DNA from: Candidatus Nitrosacidococcus tergens
GTDB lineage: Bacteria; Pseudomonadota; Gammaproteobacteria; Nitrosococcales; Nitrosococcaceae
NCBI RefSeq assembly: GCF_902810445.1
Contig: NZ_LR778175.1
Coordinates: 1,197,001 to 1,261,000 of the forward strand
Direction: 5' to 3'
Length of the DNA: 64,000 nt
Under the pieces are notes generated by a model, which saw only the letters and a program-made list of their open reading frames with translations, was not told where the DNA came from and did no database searches. The position numbers and the translations under genes are program-made. Shown here piece after piece: positions 35,105-43,956 of the stretch (positions are counted from its first letter, which is position 1; each line of letters opens with the position of its first letter).

Positions 35105-36504
35105 AAAAATTCTAAATTTTTCATAATAGCCTTAATATGATCAGTAAGAGAATCTATCATTTCTGAGTGAAAATTTTCATTGTCGCTTCTTCGAATTTGA
35201 GTAAATAGCCTTTCCAATTTTTTCCGCTGTGTATCAGAGATAAGAGAAATATAGCTCATACTCTCATTTTGAGATTCTAAATCCAGAGATCCCCTTTGGG
35301 CGTGGGTTCTTTGGCTAACTGCCTTATAGTGATAAAGAGCACGACCTAAAACTACATAGGGGAAATTAATATTTGCAGCCGGTCCTATCCGAAGCTCCAC
35401 CCCTCCTAAGGGAATACCAAATGTTTTTACATCTGCGATTTTTTTATGAGAAAATCGAGCAGTAACTCCGCCTACAACTGATCCTACGGCAGCACCGAAC
35501 AAAAAAGAAGAACCCCCTACTGCTACATCAAACCCTAAGCCTGCTAATGCACCGCTAGCTGCACCTGTAGTGATAAGCTGTTGTCGGTTTAGCCCAAAAA
35601 TATTCCAACTATCTAAAGAAAATAAATCAATATCTAGAATATCTAGCTCTGTTTCACTACGTTCTAATTCATGATAGTCATAAATTCCTTCAATAGTACT
35701 ACGACCTTTTTTTTCTAAATCTCGCAATTTATCTTTGTATTTTTGGGCTAAAGGTTCTTCATAAGTATGTGCTTCTTTTTTTAAGGATATTTTCTTAGTA
35801 ATTTTAAAAGAAATCATAGTTGCCAGCATTTGAGCAATAGCCAAAGCACTTTGATGGGTTTGATTTTCTCGCCTTTCTTCTAAAGCTTTAATTGCTTTAT
35901 TAAGTGGATTTTGCCACTCCTCTCTGAGCTGACCAAATGCTTTGAGTAGATCTAAACGCTTATTAAATTCTGCTGTAACTGCATTAAATACACGCACAAT
36001 TTTAAAATACTGACTTAATGCAGCACGCCACTGTTCAATGTAATCTCCTTTCCCTACCATATTAATTAAAGCGATACTCGGTTGCCCTGTCCATTGTAAG
36101 ATTTCCATTTCTGCTTCATATTCTTCTCCATAGGGGTGAGAACCATCAGTTACATATAAAATTCCCGCTCCTTGTACAATAGGACTTAGTAATTCACATT
36201 CATCTGTGAATTGATCCGTATTTTGATAAGTTTCAATAAACTGAGAGATTGCATTGGCACGCTCAGCGGCAGTATTAGCTTTAGATTTTATCCATGCAAA
36301 GGTTCTACGGGCTCTTTGAAATCCTGGGGTATCTACTAGAATATACTGCTCTTGCCCATCTATTTTCATAGGAAAATAACGGCTTTTTACGGTAGCTCCC
36401 GGAATAGGTGAAATATGTATTGATTCATCCTGAGTTAGCGTAGCAACAATGCTTGATTTTCCTTTATTAGGGTGACCAACAACAACAAAAGTAGGAGTAG
36501 ACAT
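35101..36504 (-). CDS. GTPase with DUF3482 domain
   Basis: A 467-residue protein. The G domain has Walker A GHPNKGKSSIVATL near residue 8, a switch II DTPGFQRARRTFAW and a NMVG motif in place of NKxD. The C-terminal half is DUF3482 with a glycine-rich hydrophobic stretch (GAASGALAGLGFDVAVGG, then SSFLFGAAVGSVVGG) that could insert into the membrane. It is the usual partner of DUF2868, whose stop overlaps this start (TAATG). Function is unknown; a stress or membrane-associated role has been suggested only by domain type. Confidence 0.88.
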   Translation of the reverse strand: MSTPTFVVVGHPNKGKSSIVATLTQDESIHISPIPGATVKSRYFPMKIDGQEQYILVDTPGFQRARRTFAWIKSKANTAAERANAISQFIETYQNTDQFTDECELLSPIVQGAGILYVTDGSHPYGEEYEAEMEILQWTGQPSIALINMVGKGDYIEQWRAALSQYFKIVRVFNAVTAEFNKRLDLLKAFGQLREEWQNPLNKAIKALEERRENQTHQSALAIAQMLATMISFKITKKISLKKEAHTYEEPLAQKYKDKLRDLEKKGRSTIEGIYDYHELERSETELDILDIDLFSLDSWNIFGLNRQQLITTGAASGALAGLGFDVAVGGSSFLFGAAVGSVVGGVTARFSHKKIADVKTFGIPLGGVELRIGPAANINFPYVVLGRALYHYKAVSQRTHAQRGSLDLESQNESMSYISLISDTQRKKLERLFTQIRRSDNENFHSEMIDSLTDHIKAIMKNLEFF

Positions 36505-38042
36505 TAGGCAACTTTAAAATTCAATGAATAACAAACAAGCTTAGGATCACCAAGGCTTTGGAGTTTTCTGCCCCAAATATCTAAATCTTTATCATCTGCA
36601 GGAGTAAGCTTTTGATCAGTGTTTAAAGCAATAGGAATCACAGTAATCTGTCGCTCTGATCCTATATCAGCACGAAGCATTTCTAAAAAATCCAAGAAAT
36701 CCAATAGAGGTGGTTCCCATGCTTTTACAACAATTATAATTGCTAATTGAGTAGCGGTATTTTTTAACTCTTCAATGATACTTTGATCCTGATCAATGGT
36801 ATTTTTACCTCCCCCAGAAATAATATGCTTAATATCCAGAGCTAAAGCCTGATGCAATACTTGTTTAAATTGTTGCTCATCAACATCTATACTGCTCCAG
36901 TTAATCAAGTATCCTTCCTTATTTATTTCTGAAAAATGCCCTCGATTGATAGATGGAATAATTTCTGGAAGCCATCCAACTTCGGTATCACTAGTATCTG
37001 CTGTGGTTTCTATAACTGCATGATTCATCCGATCTAGGATCTGTTGTGTTCCAGGTATACGGATCAGAGCATTATCTAATGCGAGCTGTGCTTGCTTATA
37101 AGTAAAAACAAGCATGCCTAAGCGAGGCAGTAGCCCATATGCACTCACTGCCATAAATAAGAATTGCCACCATTGACCAAGTAAAGCTACATCCTTTGGA
37201 TCTAGTTTGATTGCATTAGGTAGAATACCTTTATGAAGGCGATAATATTTGGTAACTTCTACTAAATCAAATGAAGGAACTGCTTCTTTGATCCATAAAT
37301 GCCAAGGAAATGCTAATTTCTGAACTATCTGGTAGAAACTTTCTGTGGATAAGTTTAAGGTAGTACTCCAGCCAAAAGCTAAATCAGACGTAATGACTAA
37401 ATATAAACAATTAGCAAGTATGCCAAGATTAAACCCCACAGCAAATATTTGAGAGGTTTGTAAAATTAACCACTTTCTTGCTTGACCGTAAAGCACATGA
37501 TTTATTTTTTGCTCCCCCAAGATACCTTCAAGAACCTGTCGTTGTTCTGATAAAAGTAATTTTGCCGCTATAGGTACTAACTTCCCTGGGCTAAATAAGC
37601 TAAGCATTTCCTGAAATGCTAAAGCACCAGGCAACAGACGTAATAATTTAGGAGGCAACATTAAAATTGTTGACATCAACAGCAAAAAAAGCTGAAGTCC
37701 TACAAACACTAAAAGTACATTAAATATATTAACTGGCTGAGTACCATCATAGGCAAGTACGCTAGAGGAAGTAGCCCAACCAATCCAAATTCCTAAAAAG
37801 AAAAGGATAAAAATAGCTAGACGGAAAATCTTACTAATACGATCGCCAGGAAGGTTTTTTGAAAAATCTGCCTGTATTGCCCATAGCCAATGGCGAAGTT
37901 GCTGTTGAGGTTTATTTTTTAAATAGAAAAGTTTTTTTCCAATATTACGATCCCGTTGGCGAATACTCCCAAGATCTAAAGAGGAGTCTGTATCTATTTG
38001 AGCTTTTAAGTTAACTAAATCAGTAAGAACCGAATGGTGCAT
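36504..38042 (-). CDS. DUF2868 membrane protein
   Basis: A 512-residue protein with about four membrane helices: near residues 65-85, 105-125, 205-220 and 290-310 (FLFMAVSAYGLLPRLGMLVF). The C-terminal soluble part includes SGGGKNTIDQDQSIIEELK and VVKAWEPPLLDFLDFLE. The family is encoded together with DUF3482 GTPases, here with a one-base stop/start overlap, so the pair probably form one membrane complex. Function is not known. Confidence 0.88.
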   Translation of the reverse strand: MHHSVLTDLVNLKAQIDTDSSLDLGSIRQRDRNIGKKLFYLKNKPQQQLRHWLWAIQADFSKNLPGDRISKIFRLAIFILFFLGIWIGWATSSSVLAYDGTQPVNIFNVLLVFVGLQLFLLLMSTILMLPPKLLRLLPGALAFQEMLSLFSPGKLVPIAAKLLLSEQRQVLEGILGEQKINHVLYGQARKWLILQTSQIFAVGFNLGILANCLYLVITSDLAFGWSTTLNLSTESFYQIVQKLAFPWHLWIKEAVPSFDLVEVTKYYRLHKGILPNAIKLDPKDVALLGQWWQFLFMAVSAYGLLPRLGMLVFTYKQAQLALDNALIRIPGTQQILDRMNHAVIETTADTSDTEVGWLPEIIPSINRGHFSEINKEGYLINWSSIDVDEQQFKQVLHQALALDIKHIISGGGKNTIDQDQSIIEELKNTATQLAIIIVVKAWEPPLLDFLDFLEMLRADIGSERQITVIPIALNTDQKLTPADDKDLDIWGRKLQSLGDPKLVCYSLNFKVA

Positions 38043-38201
38043 AGATCGTGATTATTTAGCGCAGGTTAATTTTCTTGCCATAGTATAACAGCACTCTATC
38101 TAAGCATTGTTATGATAATAAAAAGTACATCAGCTAAATTTAAAAAATGCTAGAATAACCCATTTATTAGGTTAAATTGTAAAAATGGCAAGCCATGCTT
38201 T

Positions 38202-38849
38202 ATGGACAATGAAGTGCAAGAGCGAGATCAAATTCAATTAAAAGTGGAAGGGCTTTCTTGCCATAGAGGGGATCGCTTGCTATTTAAAAACATTTCTCTT
38301 ACTCTCAATTCTGGAGATATTTTTGAAGTTACTGGGCAAAATGGAGCTGGAAAAACAACCCTACTCCGCTTGCTTTGTGGTCTACTTATCCCAGAAAAAG
38401 GGAATATACTTTGGTGTAACCAACCTATTAATAAAGTAAAACCAACCTATCATAGTACTTTAACTTATGTGGGACATACTGATGCTATTAAAGCTGAGCT
38501 CACTGTTTTAGAAAACTTAACCATTGCTAAAGCCCTTAATGGAGGAGGAATAGAGATTAAAGAAGCCTTAGATCAAGTTGGCTTACTTAAATTGCGATCT
38601 CTACCAGGTCGATTTCTTTCCGCAGGGCAACGACGGCGTCTAGCTTTAGCTAGGCTGTTAGTTAATCGTGCAAAATTGTGGCTTTTAGATGAACCCTTTA
38701 CTGCACTAGATAAAGAAGCGGTTAAAACAATAGCCTCTCTATTAGAAACCCATGGAAAAAACGGCGGAATGGTGATTTTTACAAGCCATCATAGTGTTAA
38801 TGTTGCTGGAGCTCGGGCATTGAATATTTCCTCAGCAATTTCATCATAA
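38202..38849 (+). CDS. ccmA: Haem exporter ATPase CcmA
   Basis: A 215-residue ABC ATPase of the cytochrome c maturation complex. Walker A GQNGAGKTTLLRLLCG, signature LSAGQRRRLALARLL and Walker B LWLLDEPFTALD are all present. With CcmB it releases holo-CcmE from CcmCD using ATP. It is first of nine ccm genes, spaced tightly in the order ABCDEFGHI. A short ATG-started frame just upstream is out of register and ignored. Confidence 0.95.
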   Translation: MDNEVQERDQIQLKVEGLSCHRGDRLLFKNISLTLNSGDIFEVTGQNGAGKTTLLRLLCGLLIPEKGNILWCNQPINKVKPTYHSTLTYVGHTDAIKAELTVLENLTIAKALNGGGIEIKEALDQVGLLKLRSLPGRFLSAGQRRRLALARLLVNRAKLWLLDEPFTALDKEAVKTIASLLETHGKNGGMVIFTSHHSVNVAGARALNISSAISS

Positions 38850-38867
38850 TAATTTTTATAAACTTTC

Positions 38868-39551
38868 ATGAATGAGTCCACTTTATTTGAAGCTTGCTGG
38901 TGGCTTGTAAAGCGCGATTTGCTTTTAGTGTTTAGGCATCGCAGCGATGCTGCAAACCCATTACTTTTTTTCCTGATGATAGCCAGTGTTTTTCCTCTAG
39001 GAATTGGTCCAGAGGCAGCAGTATTAAAGCAAATTGCACCAGGGATTATTTGGGTTTCAGCTCTATTGGCAACCTTACTTTCCTTAGAATCTATATTTAG
39101 ATCTGATTTTAATGATGGCAGCTTGGAACAACTTATTTTAAGCCCACATCCTTTATCATTTCTAATTCTTGCAAAAATATTCGCACATTGGTTAGTGACG
39201 GGACTACCCTTAATTTTACTTGCCCCCTTACTTGGGTTATTGTTTGGTATTTCAGGTTGGCCTCTTGTCATACTTTTAATTACTCTTTTAATTAGTACAC
39301 CAGCACTTAGTTTAGTAGGTGCAGTAGGTGTTGCTTTAACTGTAGGATTAAGACAAGGTGGCTTATTGCTTACTTTATTGTTACTTCCTCTGTATGTTCC
39401 TATTTTAATTTTTAGTGCAGGGGCAGTAGAAACCGCAGCTAGAGGATTACCTACTGATGGTCAAATTTACCTTCTAAGTGCTCTATTAGTGCTTGCTATC
39501 AGTCTAGCACCAATGGCAACCTCATCAGCCTTATGTATTCGAATAGGTTAA
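38868..39551 (+). CDS. ccmB: Haem exporter membrane protein CcmB
   Basis: A 227-residue protein with six predicted membrane helices. It contains FEACWWLVKRDLLLVFRHRS, NPLLFFLMIASVFPLGIGPE and the family motif FRSDFNDGSLEQLILSPHPL. It is the permease partner of CcmA. It starts 18 bases after ccmA and ends 7 bases before ccmC. Confidence 0.95.
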   Translation: MNESTLFEACWWLVKRDLLLVFRHRSDAANPLLFFLMIASVFPLGIGPEAAVLKQIAPGIIWVSALLATLLSLESIFRSDFNDGSLEQLILSPHPLSFLILAKIFAHWLVTGLPLILLAPLLGLLFGISGWPLVILLITLLISTPALSLVGAVGVALTVGLRQGGLLLTLLLLPLYVPILIFSAGAVETAARGLPTDGQIYLLSALLVLAISLAPMATSSALCIRIG

Positions 39552-39558
39552 TTTAAAA

Positions 39559-40308
39559 ATGCACTACCTACCTTTTCATCGCTACTATCGTCACTTGGCA
39601 TCGCCAAAATATTTCTATATATGGGCTAATCGTCTAATCCCATGGTTAAAACGTATTGGATTATTACTTACAACTGTTGGTCTTGTGTGGGGATTAGCAA
39701 TTGCACCTACCGATTACCAGCAAGGAGATAGCTATCGAATAATTTTTATTCATGTACCTAGTGCTTGGATGTCGCTGTTTATCTATATGATCATCGCCTC
39801 TTGCGGAGCTATTGCATTAATTTGGCGAGTAAAGATTGCTGAAATTATAGCCAGTGTCAGTGCTCCTATGGGTGCTTCATTTACATTTTTAGCATTAGTA
39901 ACAGGATCTTTATGGGGAAAACCCATGTGGGGTGCTTGGTGGGTTTGGGACGCACGCCTTACCTCAGAGCTAGTACTTTTATTTCTTTATTTAGGATATA
40001 TGGCATTAGAGTCAGCGATAGAGGATCCTCGGCAAGCAGCAAGAGCAGCAGGCATTTTAGCCTTAGTAGGCATAGTGGATTTACCCATTATTCATTATTC
40101 AGTAGAGTGGTGGAATACTCTTCACCAGGGTCCTACTGTAACTAAATTTGGAGCCCCCTCTATTTATTGGGGAATGTTAATCCCCCTACTAATTATGGCG
40201 ATTGCTTTTATGGTTTATTATGCTGCCTTTGCATTATTTCGGACTCAGTCTGAAATTCTAGAGCGAGAGCGTAAGAGTGAGTGGGTCAAGAGAATAATTT
40301 CTTCATAG
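39559..40308 (+). CDS. ccmC: Haem delivery protein CcmC
   Basis: A 249-residue six-helix membrane protein of the haem handling family. The tryptophan-rich WWD motif GAWWVWDARLTSELVLLFLY faces the periplasm, flanked by conserved His in IFIHVPSAWMS and IIHYSVEWWNTLHQ. It loads haem onto CcmE with CcmD. Its length and order are normal. Confidence 0.96.
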   Translation: MHYLPFHRYYRHLASPKYFYIWANRLIPWLKRIGLLLTTVGLVWGLAIAPTDYQQGDSYRIIFIHVPSAWMSLFIYMIIASCGAIALIWRVKIAEIIASVSAPMGASFTFLALVTGSLWGKPMWGAWWVWDARLTSELVLLFLYLGYMALESAIEDPRQAARAAGILALVGIVDLPIIHYSVEWWNTLHQGPTVTKFGAPSIYWGMLIPLLIMAIAFMVYYAAFALFRTQSEILERERKSEWVKRIISS

Positions 40309-40369
40309 ATTTTTTCTATCTTAAGTACTTTCTAAATAATTAGCACGAAATAGTTTTTAATATAGATTT

Positions 40370-40531
40370 ATGAATGCATTACAAGAGTTTATCCACATGG
40401 GTGGATATGCCTTTTATGTATGGACAGCCTATGGAATTGCTGCCCTCATACTTATAGGCAATATTATACATGCTCAAATTCGGCATCGTCAGGTAATTCG
40501 CCAAATACGGCAGGAGGAGGAACAATCATGA
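40370..40531 (+). CDS. ccmD: Haem exporter small membrane protein CcmD
   Basis: A 53-residue protein read from ATG at 40370: it begins MNALQEFIHMGGYAFYVW, continues with a single membrane helix (AYGIAALILIGNII) and ends in a charged helix (RQIRQEEEQS). This is the CcmD pattern (MGGYAxYVWxAY). It holds CcmE to CcmC. The stop codon overlaps the ccmE start (ATGA), which supports both starts. Confidence 0.93.
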   Translation: MNALQEFIHMGGYAFYVWTAYGIAALILIGNIIHAQIRHRQVIRQIRQEEEQS

Positions 40532-40971
40532 CTGTGCGCCAAAGACGGTTTGCTATGATCGCACTAGTAGTTGTTGGGGTAGCTATAGCTACTGGACTTA
40601 GTTTAAAAGCCTTTAATAAAAATATTCTTTTTTTCTATAGCCCAAGTCAAGTCGCTGCCGGAGAAGTCCCTATGGACACTATGATTCGAGTAGGAGGTTT
40701 AGTGGTCAACGGCAGTGTGAAAAGAGAAAGTGGTAAGTTAGATATGAAATTTGAGATCACTGATAACGATAAGTCAATGACTATAGTCTATAGCGGTATC
40801 CTTCCTGATTTATTTCGTGAAGGTCAAGGAATCGTAGCTTTAGGAAAGCTAGGTCCAAACAAGATACTTGAGGCAACGGAAGTGCTAGCAAAGCATGATG
40901 AAAAATATATGCCTCCTGAAGTAGCTAATTCCTTGGTTAAAACTAAAAATAAGACGGAGAACAAACTATGA
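40528..40971 (+). CDS. ccmE: Haem chaperone CcmE
   Basis: A 147-residue periplasmic haem chaperone anchored by one N-terminal helix (residues 8-26). The haem attaches covalently to His123 in the motif LAKHDEKYMPPE (Tyr127 also conserved). The beta-barrel runs from about 50 to 120. The ATG at 40528 was chosen because it overlaps the ccmD stop and gives the classic MTVRQRRF start; a longer open frame upstream is ccmD in another frame. Its stop overlaps the ccmF start. Confidence 0.96.
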   Translation: MTVRQRRFAMIALVVVGVAIATGLSLKAFNKNILFFYSPSQVAAGEVPMDTMIRVGGLVVNGSVKRESGKLDMKFEITDNDKSMTIVYSGILPDLFREGQGIVALGKLGPNKILEATEVLAKHDEKYMPPEVANSLVKTKNKTENKL

Positions 40972-42950
40972 TTCCAGAGCTTGGTCATTTTGCTTTAATT
41001 CTAGCACTTACTTTGGCGCTTGCCCAATCTTCACTGCCTTTAATTGGTGCCCAACGTGGTATTGTAGGTTGGATGAATGTGGCACGCACTGCAGCCTATG
41101 GTCAGTGTTTATTTGTAGTCATTGCATTTATTAGTCTTGCGATTAGTTTTATGACCAATGATTTTTCAGTTGCTTATGTAGCAAGTAATTCTAACTCTGC
41201 TCTGCCACTTCATTATCGCTTTGCAGCCATTTGGGGATCCCATGAAGGTTCTATACTGCTTTGGAGTCTTATTTTAAGTTTTTGGACAGCAGCAGTTGCC
41301 TTATTTAGTCGTAGTATTCCTTTGGTCTATATTGCAAGAGTACTGGCAGTAATGGGGATGATAAATGTAGGATTCTTAGCATTTATTATTTTTACTTCAA
41401 ATCCATTTTCACGCTTATTCCCTGCTCCCTTAGATGGGCAAGATCTAAATCCACTATTACAAGACCCAGGGCTAGTTATGCACCCTCCTATGCTTTACAT
41501 GGGTTATGTAGGTTTTTCGGTGGTATTTAGTTTTGCAATTGCAGCTCTCATTGGTAAAAGATTAGATGCTGCTTGGGCACGTTGGTCTCGCCCTTGGACT
41601 GTAGTTGCATGGCTATTTTTATCTATCGGAATTACTATAGGAAGCTGGTGGTCCTACTATGAGCTTGGTTGGGGTGGCTGGTGGTTTTGGGATCCGGTAG
41701 AAAACGCTTCTTTTATGCCTTGGTTAGTAGGTACAGCATTGATTCACTCTTTGGCTGTTACTGAAAAAAGAGATGCCTTTAAGCGTTGGACTGTATTATT
41801 AGCTATTTTTGCTTTTTCCTTAAGCTTACTAGGAACTTTCTTAGTTCGATCAGGGGTACTTACCTCTGTACATGCCTTTGCAACTGATCCTGCCCGTGGA
41901 ATATTTATTTTAGTTCTATTAGGAATTGCAGTAGGTGGATCTCTTCTACTTTATGCAGTACGTGCCCCTAAGATCTTAGATACAGGGCGATTTAATTTGA
42001 TTTCAAGAGAAGGATTTCTATTAGCTAATAATGTAGTTTTAATAGTTGCTGCTGGCAGTATTTTTTTAGGCACCCTCTATCCATTGCTACTTGAAGGCTT
42101 AAATCTAGGTAAAATTTCAGTAGGCCCGCCTTATTTTAATACTATTTTTATTCCACTAATGATTATTCTCGCTTTTTTTCTGGGCATTGGTACTTTTGCT
42201 CGTTGGAAACAGCAAGAAATGGTGGAAATCTTAAAAAAGAGAAGTCTATTATTTATTGTGAGTATTGGGATTGGTGCTTTAGTCCCCTACCTTGCCCACG
42301 AAATAAATACACTAACCGGAATAGCCGGAATTACTGTGGCTATTTGGGTAATACTAACAACCTTTCTTGGCATTTGGAATCGGATTCAAAATAGAGAAAA
42401 AATCTCTTCAGGAATTTTTGCAATCCCACGAAGTTTTGCAGGAATGTCTTTAGCTCACTTAGGGTTTGCTATGTCTATCATTGGAGTAACCGTTACTTCT
42501 ATTTATGGATTAGAGCGAGATGTGAGTGTGAATAAAGGGGAATCAGCAACGCTGGGTGCTTATGAATTTCGCCTTGACTCGATTCATAGAGTGAGAGGTC
42601 CTAACTATAATGCAATTGAAGGTGATGTTTCTATTCTAAAAAATGGCGAATTAGTAACTACTCTTAAACCGCAAAAACGAACTTATCTAGTACAAACTTC
42701 TCCTATGACTGAAGCTGGTATTTACGGTGGGTTATTTAAGGATTTATTTGTTGCTTTAGGGGAAGACCTTGGAGAAGGAAAATGGAGCTTAAGAGTCCAA
42801 TATAAGCCTTTTGTCCGCTGGATTTGGTTTGGTGGTTTATTTATGGCTATAGGTGGTGTAATTGCAATTAGCGATAGAAGATATCGGATAGGTGTGCAAA
42901 AGCACGCTAAATTAAAAGTTCAACAACCGATAGAGGCAGCAAAAGCTTAA
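40968..42950 (+). CDS. ccmF: Haem lyase subunit CcmF
   Basis: A 660-residue polytopic protein that attaches haem to apocytochrome c. The WWD motif GWGGWWFWDPVENASFMPWL is at about residues 230-250, and conserved histidines appear in MHPPMLYMGYVG and TALIHSLAVTEKRD. About 14-15 helices are visible. It overlaps ccmE by 4 bases and ccmG by 1 base. Confidence 0.96.
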   Translation: MIPELGHFALILALTLALAQSSLPLIGAQRGIVGWMNVARTAAYGQCLFVVIAFISLAISFMTNDFSVAYVASNSNSALPLHYRFAAIWGSHEGSILLWSLILSFWTAAVALFSRSIPLVYIARVLAVMGMINVGFLAFIIFTSNPFSRLFPAPLDGQDLNPLLQDPGLVMHPPMLYMGYVGFSVVFSFAIAALIGKRLDAAWARWSRPWTVVAWLFLSIGITIGSWWSYYELGWGGWWFWDPVENASFMPWLVGTALIHSLAVTEKRDAFKRWTVLLAIFAFSLSLLGTFLVRSGVLTSVHAFATDPARGIFILVLLGIAVGGSLLLYAVRAPKILDTGRFNLISREGFLLANNVVLIVAAGSIFLGTLYPLLLEGLNLGKISVGPPYFNTIFIPLMIILAFFLGIGTFARWKQQEMVEILKKRSLLFIVSIGIGALVPYLAHEINTLTGIAGITVAIWVILTTFLGIWNRIQNREKISSGIFAIPRSFAGMSLAHLGFAMSIIGVTVTSIYGLERDVSVNKGESATLGAYEFRLDSIHRVRGPNYNAIEGDVSILKNGELVTTLKPQKRTYLVQTSPMTEAGIYGGLFKDLFVALGEDLGEGKWSLRVQYKPFVRWIWFGGLFMAIGGVIAISDRRYRIGVQKHAKLKVQQPIEAAKA

Positions 42951-43486
42951 TGTTACGTTATACTACGCCTTTAGTGATTTTTGTTATCTTAGTTGTATTT
43001 TTTGCTTTCGGGTTACAGAGAGATCCCCGTAAGATTCCCTCTCCTCTCATTGGAAAGGATGCTCCCGAGTTTACAGTACCTAGACTCCACGCTTCTAATG
43101 AGAATATATCTCGAAGTACTCTTTTAGGTAAAATAAGTATTGTTAATGTGTGGGCAAGCTGGTGTGTTGCTTGTCGAGCAGAGCATGAAGTTTTGCTTCG
43201 ACTAGCAAAAGAAAGACCCCAACTACCCATTATTGGCTTAAACTACAAAGATAAACGAGATGCAGCATTAAATTGGCTCGCTGATTTAGGTAATCCCTAC
43301 ACTATGATTGCGGTAGATATTGATGGACGAGTAGGTATGGATTGGGGTGTTTATGGTGTACCTGAATCTTTTATTGTCGATTCAGGGGGGGTCATTCGGT
43401 ATAAACAAATTGGTCCTTTAACTTGGCCTGTTCTTGAGAAGAAAATACTTCCTTTAATTGAATCGTTAAATACAAATAAGGGATAG
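42950..43486 (+). CDS. ccmG: Thiol:disulfide interchange protein CcmG/DsbE
   Basis: A 178-residue thioredoxin-fold protein with an N-terminal anchor (residues 7-22). The redox pair is Cys72/Cys75 in VWASWCVACRAEH, and the cis-proline loop is YGVPESF. It keeps apocytochrome cysteines or CcmH reduced in the periplasm. It lies between ccmF and ccmH, as usual. Confidence 0.95.
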   Translation: MLRYTTPLVIFVILVVFFAFGLQRDPRKIPSPLIGKDAPEFTVPRLHASNENISRSTLLGKISIVNVWASWCVACRAEHEVLLRLAKERPQLPIIGLNYKDKRDAALNWLADLGNPYTMIAVDIDGRVGMDWGVYGVPESFIVDSGGVIRYKQIGPLTWPVLEKKILPLIESLNTNKG

Positions 43487-43488
43487 CG

Positions 43489-43953
43489 ATGATACGAATA
43501 CTATTCTTTATATTTACCCTAGTAGGGATAAATCATCTAATCTTTGCTGCAACTGATTTAGGTGCTTATGATTTTAAAAGCCCAGAGCAAGAACTTAGAT
43601 TTAGGGAATTAACCAGTGAGTTAAGGTGTCTTGTGTGCCAAAATCAGTCTCTTGCAGATTCCCATGCTGATTTAGCAGGAGATATGCGAAGAGAAGTCTA
43701 TCAACAAATGGTGAAAGGATTAAGCGACCAAGAAATTGTGGATTTTTTAGTCGATCGCTATGGTGATTTTGTACTCTTTCGCCCTCCTGTTCAATGGAAC
43801 ACATATTTGCTTTGGTTTGGACCAGGACTACTTTTTTTATTTGGATTTGGAGTATTTATTGTTACGATGCGAAAACGTAACCAAATGTTAACGCCAACCC
43901 TGTCTGATTCAGAGCATCAGCGGATGGCTAAAATTTTAGAGGATGAGGATTAA
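43489..43953 (+). CDS. ccmH: Cytochrome c maturation protein CcmH
   Basis: A 154-residue protein with a signal peptide (ending IFAAT) and the conserved thiol motif LRCLVCQNQSLADS (Cys47, Cys50), a three-helix bundle, then a C-terminal membrane helix (LLWFGPGLLFLFGFGVFIV). It reduces apocytochrome CxxCH sites and joins CcmF/CcmI in the lyase. The short CcmH form with separate CcmI is used here. Confidence 0.95.
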   Translation: MIRILFFIFTLVGINHLIFAATDLGAYDFKSPEQELRFRELTSELRCLVCQNQSLADSHADLAGDMRREVYQQMVKGLSDQEIVDFLVDRYGDFVLFRPPVQWNTYLLWFGPGLLFLFGFGVFIVTMRKRNQMLTPTLSDSEHQRMAKILEDED

Positions 43954-43956
43954 TTA

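Noticed and set aside
39912..40145. 77-codon plus-strand frame inside ccmC
   Set aside because: The ccmC reading contains the WWD motif in the correct frame; this is an out-of-frame shadow.
40420..40527. Upstream extension of ccmE in its own frame
   Set aside because: The bases code for ccmD in another frame, and the ATG at 40528 overlaps the ccmD stop and gives the conserved CcmE N-terminus.
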